Shown here: in pieces, positions 1 to 6,354 of the stretch
How the letters are laid out: every line of letters begins with the position of its first letter
Position numbering within the stretch: the first letter of the stretch is position 1
Assembly: GCA_029287755.1 (NCBI GenBank)
Contig: JARFQM010000304.1
Coordinates: 1 to 6,817 of the forward strand
Length of the DNA: 6,817 bases
Direction: 5' to 3'
From: Desulfofustis sp.
GTDB lineage: Bacteria > Desulfobacterota > Desulfobulbia > Desulfobulbales > Desulfocapsaceae
Program-made: the position numbers and the translations under genes
The notes under the pieces: generated by a model
Told to the model about the DNA's origin: nothing
The model's input: the letters and a program-made list of their open reading frames with translations, nothing else
Database searches by the model: none

Positions 1-27
1 CAGACAAACCGGTTACATCTGCCTAAA

Positions 28-46
28 ACATAATTATTATTTATGT
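28..46. repeat. AT-rich inverted repeat, possible operator
   Basis: ACATAA (28-33) and TTATGT (41-46) form a perfect 6-bp inverted repeat around a 7-nt AT spacer, in the leader about 140 nt upstream of the zinc-ribbon gene. It could be a regulator-binding site. It matches no operator consensus I can name, and AT-rich DNA produces such dyads by chance. A weak -10-like TATACT lies at 78-83 without a convincing -35, so I do not call a promoter here. Confidence 0.25.
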
Positions 47-188
47 GAACAATGTCTCGCATGCAGTGATCCGAAATTATACTGCAAATTCCGGTCTTCC
101 TGTATTATCTTCTTCAGATCGGAAAAAGAAGGACCGACAGATGGTTCCACACACAGGCAAGCCAATCAATCAATAAAGGAGAGAATCA

Positions 189-362
189 ATGAGTGACCAG
201 CACTGCCCCGGCTTCGAAGCCAACAAATCGTTGAGTGAAGTGACTGTCAAATGTCCCGACTGCGGTAAGGAGCAGGAAATTTTTTCGGATGAACTTGGCA
301 AACAGGTTAAATGCAAAGAGTGCGACTCTCTGTTTGACTCGACCGCCTGCAAGGTTGAATAG
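189..362 (+). CDS. small zinc-ribbon protein (57 aa), function unknown
   Basis: This is a 57-residue protein with two CxxC knuckles, C22-P-D-C25 and C42-K-E-C45, 16 residues apart. That is the geometry of a single zinc ribbon. Two further cysteines lie outside the ribbon: C6 in an N-terminal HCPGF segment and C54 near the end. The ATG at 189 is preceded by AGGAG (177-181) with a 7-nt gap, which fixes the start. There is no signal peptide or membrane segment, so it should be cytoplasmic. Its layout (HCPGF start, a KCPDCG knuckle, an EIFSDE linker, a second knuckle) resembles small conserved proteins I associate with deltaproteobacterial genomes, but I know no demonstrated function. Metal binding is inferred from the cysteine pattern. 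It is a single gene closed by its own hairpin terminator. The opposite-strand reading frame over the same DNA is a shadow. Confidence 0.85.
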   Translation: MSDQHCPGFEANKSLSEVTVKCPDCGKEQEIFSDELGKQVKCKECDSLFDSTACKVE

Positions 363-389
363 CTAAACAACTCAGCTCTAAACCCTTTC

Positions 390-423
390 ACCGGAGGGCG
401 CAGTCGATGGTGCTCCCTCCGGT
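390..423. terminator. hairpin terminator between convergent genes
   Basis: ACCGGAGGG (390-398) pairs perfectly with CCCTCCGGT (415-423). The stem continues inward after one mismatch with GCA (400-402)/TGC (411-413), leaving the 8-nt loop 403-410. On the plus strand it is followed by a modest TTTATT tail, 28 nt after the zinc-ribbon stop codon. It also lies 50 nt past the stop of the minus-strand 81-aa gene, so it may serve both directions. The U-tract is imperfect. Confidence 0.7.
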
Positions 424-473
424 TTATTCAAGAACTTTTCTGTCCCGCACAAGAGAATTCGGCCGCTCTGGCA

Positions 474-719
474 TCAGTGGTGGTGATGATGCTGGTGTTC
501 TTCCGGGGAGCCCGGAGCACCGCCGATTTCATCAAGAGCCGCCTGCAGCGTGGCACTGACGTCTTCCATCTGGGAGATAGCTGTGGCCAGGGCCTCGGCC
601 ATTGAATCTCTGTTTTCCCCGGTCATGGTCTGACGCCACTTGTCGAACTCGGCGACATGCCCGCCATTATGATCGATCCAGTGTTTGAGCAGTACCCGCA
701 GTTTTTCTATTGATTCCAT
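474..719 (-). CDS. small histidine-rich putative metal-handling protein (81 aa)
   Basis: The N-terminal third contains H13, H17 and H21 at i, i+4, i+8 spacing (core HWIDHNGGH), which would line up on one face of a helix. A largely helical, acidic middle follows. The protein ends in a histidine cluster (EEHQHHHHH, residues 73-81). The composition suggests binding of a soft transition metal such as nickel, for storage or delivery. This is inference; no enzyme motif, signal peptide or membrane segment is visible. It resembles a short deltaproteobacterial family with a conserved 'LxHWxxHN' start whose function I cannot name. The ATG is at 717-719 (minus strand), with an AAGG-type purine-rich stretch upstream. 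It lies 76 nt downstream of the CooT-family gene on the same strand, which supports a nickel link. It could share that transcript or use the candidate promoter at 753-781. Confidence 0.8.
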   Translation of the reverse strand: MESIEKLRVLLKHWIDHNGGHVAEFDKWRQTMTGENRDSMAEALATAISQMEDVSATLQAALDEIGGAPGSPEEHQHHHHH

Positions 720-740
720 CTCTTATCCCTTGCCTTTCCT

Positions 741-756
741 TAGAGTTAGCACTCTA
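741..756. repeat. inverted repeat overlapping a candidate -10, possible operator
   Basis: TAGAGT (741-746) and ACTCTA (751-756) form a perfect 6-bp inverted repeat with the 4-nt spacer TAGC. It overlaps the edge of the candidate -10 of the 81-aa gene, a position where a repressor could block transcription. It contains TTAGCACTC, one half of a CIRCE site, but the second half is missing. Confidence 0.3.
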
Positions 757-781
757 TATTATTACCTAAGGTGATCTTCAA
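753..781 (-). promoter_or_regulatory. candidate sigma-70 promoter for the His-rich gene
   Basis: Read on the minus strand, TTGAAG (776-781) is followed after exactly 17 nt by TATAGA (753-758). These are respectable -35 and -10 elements, 34 nt upstream of the ATG at 719. If it is real, the His-rich gene can be transcribed independently of the CooT-family gene. The prediction is by eye only. Confidence 0.4.
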
Positions 782-795
782 CTACACACACGCCG

Positions 796-990
796 TCAGC
801 CGGTCTTCTCCAGAAAAACCTTGCCGGCCATGAAGTCGATGGATCTGATGACCACCTGCTCGACTGTTTTCGGACCCTCGAAAAGGGTGGAAATTTTCAG
901 ATTGTCGGAGTCGACCACCAGGTTGGTCACGTCTTCCATCACCAGCTCTTCAACACCATCGTTTTCTAGCACTACACTTATTTGACACAT
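796..990 (-). CDS. CooT-family nickel-binding protein (64 aa)
   Basis: This 64-residue protein starts MCQISVVL. It continues with a VMEDVTNLVV segment, a short KISTLFEGPKTV stretch and a SIDFMAGKVFLE end. This is the compact beta-rich layout of CooT, the small dimeric Ni(II)-binding protein of the Rhodospirillum rubrum CODH cluster, where Cys2 supplies the metal ligand. Cys2 is present here. The frame is open upstream to a TTG at 1051-1053, giving 85 residues. I chose the ATG at 988-990 because the family requires Met-Cys at the N-terminus and because the TTG falls next to the predicted -10. The purine-rich AGAAGGAA abuts the ATG, so Shine-Dalgarno spacing is unusually short. Family function outside CODH operons is poorly defined; a role in nickel handling is inferred. 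No CODH or hydrogenase gene is in the window. Confidence 0.8.
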   Translation of the reverse strand: MCQISVVLENDGVEELVMEDVTNLVVDSDNLKISTLFEGPKTVEQVVIRSIDFMAGKVFLEKTG

Positions 991-1055
991 TTCCTTCTGT
1001 TCCGTTTTGAGTTTGTTGATCGAAGGGTACTGCAGCCTTGGTGATATCTCCAACG

Positions 1056-1084
1056 ATCCTAGTGCAATCGCCCGGGCAAAACAA
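1056..1084 (-). promoter_or_regulatory. candidate sigma-70 promoter for the CooT-family gene
   Basis: On the minus strand TTGTTT (1079-1084) is followed after 17 nt by TAGGAT (1056-1061), roughly 65 nt upstream of the ATG at 990. The matches to consensus are moderate, but the spacing is ideal. The -35 overlaps the 14-bp palindrome at 1081-1094, so a protein bound there could regulate it. Confidence 0.35.
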
Positions 1085-1094
1085 TAATTATTGT
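1081..1094. promoter_or_regulatory. perfect 14-bp palindrome, probable operator
   Basis: ACAATAATTATTGT is its own reverse complement over all 14 bases. It is framed by GGGC (1074-1077) and GCCC (1096-1099), so the dyad symmetry extends loosely outward. It overlaps the -35 of the candidate leftward promoter. A dimeric regulator, for example a metal sensor, is plausible. The sequence does not match the NikR, FNR, Rex or ModE consensus as I know them, so the regulator is unassigned. Confidence 0.4.
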
Positions 1095-1236
1095 CGCCCC
1101 GCTGTCCATCGAACAGGGCAATTAAAGCCTTGGGCTGGGGCCGTCAATTTTGCCTCCGATCCGGTTTGAAAAATATGGCACCGGAGAGAAAGAACTGATA
1201 GGATGACGAGGATTTGTCTGCGGCAATCTGCTTTTT

Positions 1237-1264
1237 TGATCGATATTGGAAAAGCTATGAATCA
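1237..1264. repeat. imperfect dyad upstream of the fdh operon
   Basis: TGATCGATA (1237-1245) and TATGAATCA (1256-1264) are inverted repeats matching at 7 of 9 positions around a 10-nt spacer. The dyad ends 38 nt before the nuoE-like ATG. It could be an activator or repressor site for the operon, but the match is weak. Confidence 0.2.
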
Positions 1265-1287
1265 AATGCTTGAGTGCAAGACCAGGT

Positions 1288-1296
1288 AAAGGAGGG
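1288..1296 (+). promoter_or_regulatory. ribosome-binding site deciding the nuoE-like start
   Basis: AAAGGAGGG lies 6 nt upstream of the ATG at 1303 and is a near-perfect Shine-Dalgarno sequence. It rules out the in-frame TTG at 1270, which lies upstream of this site and would encode it as protein. Confidence 0.85.
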
Positions 1297-1302
1297 TTCG
1301 GA

Positions 1303-1755
1303 ATGGAAGAACGTTTGAGTGCAGTACTTTCACCTTACAAAGGGAAACACGATGCGCTGATCCCGATACTACAGAAGGTTCAGGACGAGTTGGGCTACCT
1401 TCCTGATGATGCCATGCTCGAAATTGCCAAAACCACCGGTTTACCGGAAAGCAGGGTTTACGCAGTGGCCTCGTTTTACGCCCAGTTCAGATTCACCCCT
1501 CGCGGCAAGCATACCATAATGGTGTGCCGGGGCACCGCCTGCCATGTGAGGGGAGCAGAGAGAATTCTTGAAGAGACGGAGCGAACGCTCGGCATCGTCG
1601 AAGGAGAAACCACCGAGGACCAGAAATATACGCTTGAAACTGTTGCCTGCATCGGCTGCTGCGCCTTGGCGCCATGCGTGATGATCGATGAGGACGTGGA
1701 GGCCAAGCTGACTCCTAAAATGGTTCCCGAGATACTGAGCGGGAGGGATGAATGA
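1303..1755 (+). CDS. nuoE: NuoE-like [2Fe-2S] subunit of NAD(P)-linked formate dehydrogenase
   Basis: This 150-residue protein is of normal length for the 24-kDa NuoE/HylC/HndA family. The N-terminal half (about 1-65) is the helical part, with the family-typical LPILQKVQDELGYLPDD-like stretch (residues 20-36) and SRVYAVASFYAQF (50-62). The C-terminal half is a thioredoxin-like ferredoxin. Its [2Fe-2S] ligands are C75 and C80 (CRGTAC) and C116 and C120 (CIGCC). The additional C119 and C125 are not needed for the usual ligand set. Partnered with the NuoF-like subunit it passes electrons at the NAD(P) end of the complex. It is the first gene of the operon, and its TGA overlaps the next ATG. The family also occurs in complex I and in [FeFe]-hydrogenases, but the formate dehydrogenase gene two places downstream assigns it here. 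It is soluble, with no signal peptide. Confidence 0.93.
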   Translation: MEERLSAVLSPYKGKHDALIPILQKVQDELGYLPDDAMLEIAKTTGLPESRVYAVASFYAQFRFTPRGKHTIMVCRGTACHVRGAERILEETERTLGIVEGETTEDQKYTLETVACIGCCALAPCVMIDEDVEAKLTPKMVPEILSGRDE

Positions 1756-3662
1756 TGACTTTTACCGAAATACAGGAACAGGCTCGCCAGGAATGGGACG
1801 CTCTACAGAACGGATCAGTACCAGTGATCGCCGTCGGAACCGCCACCTGCGGACGCTCGGCTGGCGCTCTGGCCGTGGTCCGGGCATTTGCAGAGGAAAT
1901 GTCGGAAAAAGGCGTCGAAGCCCACATAGTCGAGGTCGGCTGCATCGGCCCCTGTTATGCCGAACCGCTGGTCAATGTCACCAAACCGGGCCAAGCTACG
2001 GTTGCCTATAAGAACGTTACCCAGAAAATGGTCACCGAGATTGTCGACAACTACCTTAAGGGCGACGATCCCCTGCCCCATTACACGCTTGGAAGTTTTG
2101 GCGAGGGTACGGTCGGAACCATTCCCAGAATCCTCGACACCCCTTCATTCAAGCCCCAGGAACGCCGGGTTTTCAGAAACTGCGGTGTTATCGACCCGAC
2201 CAACATTAACCACTACATCGCCAACGAGGGCTACAGCGGGCTGAGCAAAGCGCTGACCATGACTCAGTCGGAAGTGGTCGAAGAGATGAAGAAGTCCGGT
2301 CTGCGGGGCCGGGGCGGCGGTGGGTTTCCGGCCGGACGAAAATGGGAGGCCGGCCTCAACGCCGAGGGAGACCAGAAATATGTAGTCTGTAACGCCGACG
2401 AAGGGGATCCCGGGGCCTTCATGGATCGGGCCGTCATCGAGGGCGATCCGCATTCCGTCCTGGAAGGTATGATCATCGCCGGTTACGCCATTGGTGCCGA
2501 TACCGGCTACATTTACGTCAGGGCCGAATACCCGCTGGCCATCAGGAGGCTCGAGCGGGCCATAGAACAGGCCCATGAGAAAGGTTTTCTCGGGGACAGC
2601 ATCCTGGGTACCGATTTCAGTTTCGACATCAATATCTTTCCTGGAGCCGGCGCCTTTGTCTGCGGCGAATCCACTGCCCTGACCCTGTCCATCGAGGGCA
2701 AGCGGGGGATGCCTCGAGTGGCGCCGCGGCCGCGGACCACTGAACAGGGTTTGTATGACAAACCAACGCTGCTGAACAACGTGAAGACCTTCTCCTCGGC
2801 ACCGATGATCATCACCCGGGGGGCCGAGTGGTTCGCCAGCATCGGTACAGAAAAAAGCACCGGTACGGCAATCTTCGCCCTGACCGGTAAAGTCAACAAT
2901 TGCGGCCTGATCGAAGTACCGATGGGCATAACTCTAAGAGAAATCATCTATGACATCGGCGGCGGCATAGCCGACGGCGGCACATTCAAAGCGGTACAGA
3001 CCGGCGGTCCGTCCGGCGGCTGTCTGCCCGAATCACTGCTTGATACACCGATAGACTATGACTCGCTCGATGAGGCCGGCTCAATCATGGGTTCCGGCGG
3101 CATGGTGGTCATGGACGAGAAGACCTGCATGGTGGATGTGGCCCGATACTTTCTTGATTTCACCGAAATTGAGTCATGCGGCCAGTGTGTGCCCTGCCGG
3201 CTCGGGACCAAGCAGTTGCTCGATATTCTCAAGGATATCTGTGCCGGCAAAGGCAAAAAGGGAGACATCGACCTGCTGATCGAATTAAGCCATTCGGTGC
3301 ACGGGGGCTCAGTCTGCGGGCTTGGCCAGACGGCGGCCAATCCGGTACTCACCACAATACGTTATTTCAGGGATGAATTCGAAGCCCACATCAAAGACAA
3401 ATGCTGTCCTGCTAAGGTCTGCAAGCCACTGATTTCATTTCGCATCATTGAGGACAAATGCGTCGGCTGCACCCTCTGCGCCAAATCCTGTCCGGTCAAC
3501 GCAATCAGCGGTGAAAAAAAAGAGGTGCATGTCATTGACCAGGGCCTCTGTGTACAATGCGGCGTCTGTATGGAAAAATGCCCGAACAAGTTCAGCGCCG
3601 TCGAATGCGTATCCCCGAAAATACCTGTTACACCAAAAGAAACAACGGAGGTGGTTGCATGA
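1752..3662 (+). CDS. nuoF: NuoF/HylB-like FMN- and NAD(P)-binding subunit of formate dehydrogenase
   Basis: The protein has 636 residues, much longer than a complex I NuoF (about 430), because domains are added at both ends. Residues 1-105 are a thioredoxin-like ferredoxin domain in which I see only three candidate ligands (C33, C64, C68). The NuoF core has the glycine-rich LRGRGGGGFPAGRKW (184-198) and CNADEGDPGAFMDR (213-226) for FMN/NAD binding, then GAGAFVCGES (298-307). The N3-type [4Fe-4S] ligands are C476, C479 and C482 (SCGQCVPC) plus C522. The C-terminus (about 560-620) carries two [4Fe-4S] ferredoxin motifs, C570/573/576/580 and C600/603/606/610. This is the HydB/HylB/HndC layout found in NAD(P)-reducing hydrogenases and formate dehydrogenases. 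It should move electrons between the catalytic subunit and NAD(P), possibly also ferredoxin. ATGs at 1752 and 1755 are both usable; GGGAGGG (1741-1747) supports either. Confidence 0.93.
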   Translation: MMTFTEIQEQARQEWDALQNGSVPVIAVGTATCGRSAGALAVVRAFAEEMSEKGVEAHIVEVGCIGPCYAEPLVNVTKPGQATVAYKNVTQKMVTEIVDNYLKGDDPLPHYTLGSFGEGTVGTIPRILDTPSFKPQERRVFRNCGVIDPTNINHYIANEGYSGLSKALTMTQSEVVEEMKKSGLRGRGGGGFPAGRKWEAGLNAEGDQKYVVCNADEGDPGAFMDRAVIEGDPHSVLEGMIIAGYAIGADTGYIYVRAEYPLAIRRLERAIEQAHEKGFLGDSILGTDFSFDINIFPGAGAFVCGESTALTLSIEGKRGMPRVAPRPRTTEQGLYDKPTLLNNVKTFSSAPMIITRGAEWFASIGTEKSTGTAIFALTGKVNNCGLIEVPMGITLREIIYDIGGGIADGGTFKAVQTGGPSGGCLPESLLDTPIDYDSLDEAGSIMGSGGMVVMDEKTCMVDVARYFLDFTEIESCGQCVPCRLGTKQLLDILKDICAGKGKKGDIDLLIELSHSVHGGSVCGLGQTAANPVLTTIRYFRDEFEAHIKDKCCPAKVCKPLISFRIIEDKCVGCTLCAKSCPVNAISGEKKEVHVIDQGLCVQCGVCMEKCPNKFSAVECVSPKIPVTPKETTEVVA

Positions 3663-6331
3663 GCAAAGTCACCCTAACCATAGACGGGCTGCAGATTTCA
3701 GCCGAAGAAGGAATGACCGTATTGGAGGCTGCCCAGGCCAACGGTCTGTACATACCCAATCTCTGCAATCACCCCGACCTCAAACCGGCCGGTCTGTGCC
3801 GGGTCTGCGTTGTGAAGATGGACGACTGGAAGATCGCCATCTCCTGCAAGCAGACGGTCAAGGACGGCATGGTGATCAGCACCGAAGATCCCGAAGTGCA
3901 GCAGATCCGCAAGAACACCGTGGAGTTGCTGGTGGCCAGTCATCCGATGACCTGCCTGACCTGCGAGGCCGACGGCGATTGCGAGCTGCAGCGGGTGGCC
4001 CATTATGTCGGCATCACCCAGGAGAACCTCAACCGCTACCGGCGTTCGGTCCGCTCCATACCGATAGACAGGTCCAACCCGTTTTTCGATTTTGATCACA
4101 ACAAGTGCATCCTCTGCGGAATTTGTGTACGGACCTGTGACGAACTGCAGAACATCAACGCCATCGATTATGCCCAGCGCGGAGTCAGCAGTGTGATCTC
4201 GACCCTCGGCAACAAGCCCATTGCCGAGTCCCGGTGTGAGTCCTGCGGTGAGTGCGTGGTCAGGTGCCCGGTTGCCGCGCTCGCCCCCAAGGGTGCGCAG
4301 GAACCGATGCGTGAAGTCAAGTCAATCTGCTCCTATTGCGGCGTCGGCTGCGGCGTCATGCTCGGTGTCCGGGGTCAGAAGGTGGTCAGCGTTCAGGGAG
4401 ACAGAGACAATCCGGTCAACAAGGGCTCGCTCTGCGTTAAAGGACGGTTCGGCTACAGGTTCATTAACCACCCCGAACGCCTCAAAACGCCGCTTATCAA
4501 GAAAAACGGTACTCTCGAAGAGGCCCCCTGGGACGAGGCCCTGGATCTGATCGCCGAAAAGTTCTCCAACAGCAAGGGAGATAAATTCGCTGCTTTGGCA
4601 TCCGCCCGTATCACCAATGAAGACAACTATCTGATCCAGAAATTTACTCGGGCGGTGATGGGCACCAACAACATTGACCATTGCGCCCGGCTCTGACACT
4701 CCCCGACTGTGGCCGGTCTGGCCACCAGCCTGGGTAGCGGTGCAATGACCAACTCGATAGCTGAAATCAGCGGTGCCTCAACCATCTTCGCCATCGGCAC
4801 CAACACCACCCAAGCCCATCCTGTTCTGGCCCTGCAGGCCAAGAAGGCGGCCCGGGAAGGCGCCAACCTAATCGTCGCCAACCCCAAGGAAATCGATCTC
4901 TGCCGCCATGCCACCATCCACCTGCAGCATCGTCCCGGAACCGATGTCGCCCTGGTGATGGGCATGATCAAGGTGATCGTGGACGCGGGTCTGGCTGACA
5001 TGGAGTTCATCAACAGCCGTTGCGAAAACTTTGATGCCTTCGTCGACTCCCTGGCAGAATTCGATCTGGCCAGCGTCGAAAAGATCACCGGCGTGCCCGG
5101 CGAGCTGATCAGCAAGGCAGCGAAAATCTACGCCTCCGAAGGACCTTCTTCGATCCTCTATTGCATGGGCATCACCCAGCATTGCCACGGTACCGACAAC
5201 GTCTGGTCCCTAAGCAACCTGGCACTGGTCACCGGCAACCTGGGCAAAGCTTCCGCCGGGGTCAATCCGCTGCGCGGACAGAACAACGTTCAGGGTTCCT
5301 GCGACATGGGCGCCCTGCCCGATGTCTATCCCGGTTATCAGAAAGTGGCTAATGCCGAGATCAAAAAGAAGTTCGAAGCCGCCTGGGACGCCAGCCTCTC
5401 TGATCAAGAGGGCTTGACCCATTCCGAGATATTTGACGACATCCACGATGGAAAAATCACTGCTCTTTATCTCATCGGTGAAAATCCTTACCTCAGCGAA
5501 GCCAACGCAAACCATGCCATCGAGTCGATGAACCGTCTCGATTTCCTGGTCGTGCAGGACATTTTCCTGACCGAAACCGCCGAACTGGCTGACGTAGTCC
5601 TCCCGGCTGCGTCATTCGCCGAGAAGAACGGGACCTTTTCCAATACCGAACGCCGCATCCAGCGGGTTCGCAAAGCCGTCGATGCCCCGGGCGAAGCAAA
5701 ACCCGACTGGCAGATTGTTGCTGCAATAGCCAGCAAGATGGGGGCCACGGGGTTCGCTTTCGAGAACGAAGCACAGATCATGGAAGAGATCGCCTCCGTT
5801 ACCCCGAGTTACGGCGGCATCACTTACGAACGTTTGGAAGGCGGAGGTCTCCAGTGGCCCTGCCCGACCCAGGACCACCTGGGTACGTCGACTCTGCACG
5901 TGGAGAAATTCGGTACCCCGAGCGGCAAGGCCCAGTTCATGCCGCTGTCGTTCCGGGATTCTGCCGAACTGCCCGACGACGAGTACCCGTTCCTGTTGAC
6001 CACGGATCGCAGCCTGTTCCACTACCACACCGGCAGTATGACCCGCCGGGTTGAAGGCCTTGAACAACTCGACAGCGAGGAGTTCCTGAAAATCAACCCC
6101 AAGGATGCCGCCAGCCTTGGCCTCGAAGACAACGAGGTGGTGCAGATTGCCTCCCGTCGCGGTCAAACCCAGGCAAAAACCAAGGTCACCAAGATCTGCC
6201 CGCCTGGACTGGTGTCGATGACTTTCCACTTCGCGGAAAGTCCAACCAACGTGTTGACCAGCCCGGCGCTGGACCCGGTGGCCAAAATACCGGAAACCAA
6301 AGTCTGCGCGGTGAAGCTTGAAAAAGTTTAA
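3659..6331 (+). CDS. fdhF: selenocysteine-containing formate dehydrogenase catalytic (alpha) subunit
   Basis: This molybdopterin (Mo/W) enzyme interconverts formate and CO2. It has 890 residues, read through an in-frame UGA at 4694-4696 as selenocysteine 346. The NuoG-like N-terminus has a [2Fe-2S] domain (C36, C47, C50, C63), the His-Cys cluster H95/C99/C102/C108, and two [4Fe-4S] motifs (C150/153/156/160 and C193/196/199/203). The catalytic part opens with its own [4Fe-4S] (C224, C227, C231, C259) and K261. Sec346-His347 follow in HCARL-U-HSPTVAGL, and R539 lies in NPLRGQNNVQGSCDMG, the equivalents of E. coli FdhF K44, U140-H141 and R333. Residues from about 775 form the C-terminal molybdopterin-binding domain. 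The ATG at 3659 overlaps the upstream TGA and has GGAGG (3647-3651) 7 nt before it. There is no Tat signal, so it is cytoplasmic. The downstream half begins at no credible start (GTG 4709, inside the SECIS). That argues for readthrough rather than two genes or a pseudogene. Confidence 0.95.
4694..4696 (+). other. UGA recoded as selenocysteine (residue 346)
   Basis: This TGA is the only stop codon in an 890-codon frame. It falls where the formate dehydrogenase family has the Cys or Sec ligand of Mo/W, directly before the conserved histidine. The frame and family similarity continue without a break on both sides, so it is a sense codon here, not a nonsense mutation. Confidence 0.95.
4697..4734 (+). 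promoter_or_regulatory. bacterial SECIS element for fdhF
   Basis: Immediately after the UGA, GTGGCC (4709-4714) pairs perfectly with GGCCAC (4720-4725) around the loop GGTCT (4715-4719). Below it, with C4726 bulged and two mismatches, pair C4707-T4708/A4727-G4728, G4705/C4730 and C4701-C4703/G4732-G4734. The GGUCU loop begins 18 nt after the UGA, the same loop and spacing as E. coli fdhF. The 5' bulged U of the E. coli element is absent, and the bulge is a C on the 3' side. SelB should bind this hairpin. The RNA also encodes protein, so its sequence is doubly constrained. Confidence 0.88.
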
Positions 6332-6354
6332 TCCTTAGCTGCGCACACCAGACG

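Larger units (their letters stand above)
991..1302. other. divergent intergenic region between CooT-family gene and fdh operon
   Basis: This 312-nt gap carries no convincing gene. It should hold the control regions for both the leftward nickel-type genes and the rightward formate dehydrogenase operon. It contains the 14-bp palindrome at 1081-1094, a candidate leftward sigma-70 promoter at 1056-1084, an imperfect dyad at 1237-1264 and the strong ribosome-binding site of the nuoE-like gene. I found no good sigma-70 promoter and no correctly spaced sigma-54 promoter for the operon. Confidence 0.6.

Noticed and set aside
170..391. Minus-strand 73-residue frame opposite the zinc-ribbon gene
   Set aside because: It is a shadow of the plus-strand gene, has no family features, and runs through the terminator stem.
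747..756. CIRCE (HrcA) operator
   Set aside because: Only one half, TTAGCACTC, is present. The GAGTGCTAA partner at N9 is missing, and no chaperone gene is nearby.
1135..1182. Sigma-54 promoter for the fdh operon
   Set aside because: TGGCAC at 1176-1181 has no GC at the -12 position, and the TGGGGC...TTTTGCC candidate just upstream (about 1136-1154) has GG-N11-GC rather than the required N10.
1270..1302. TTG start for the nuoE-like gene
   Set aside because: It would translate the strong Shine-Dalgarno sequence at 1288-1296, which clearly serves the ATG at 1303.
1752..3662. Complex I (nuo) operon fragment
   Set aside because: The NuoF-like protein carries extra N- and C-terminal ferredoxin domains, and the third gene is a Sec formate dehydrogenase rather than nuoG followed by membrane subunits.
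3557..4696. Longer fdhF start at 3557
   Set aside because: The extra 34 residues overlap the nuoF-like C-terminus, are basic and unlike the family, and have no ribosome-binding site. ATG 3659 has GGAGG at 7 nt and the typical N-terminal [2Fe-2S] start.
4709..6331. Independent gene starting at GTG 4709
   Set aside because: It begins inside the SECIS stem with no ribosome-binding site, lacks the Fe-S and active-site parts, and is in frame with the upstream half across a Sec UGA. It is the second half of fdhF.
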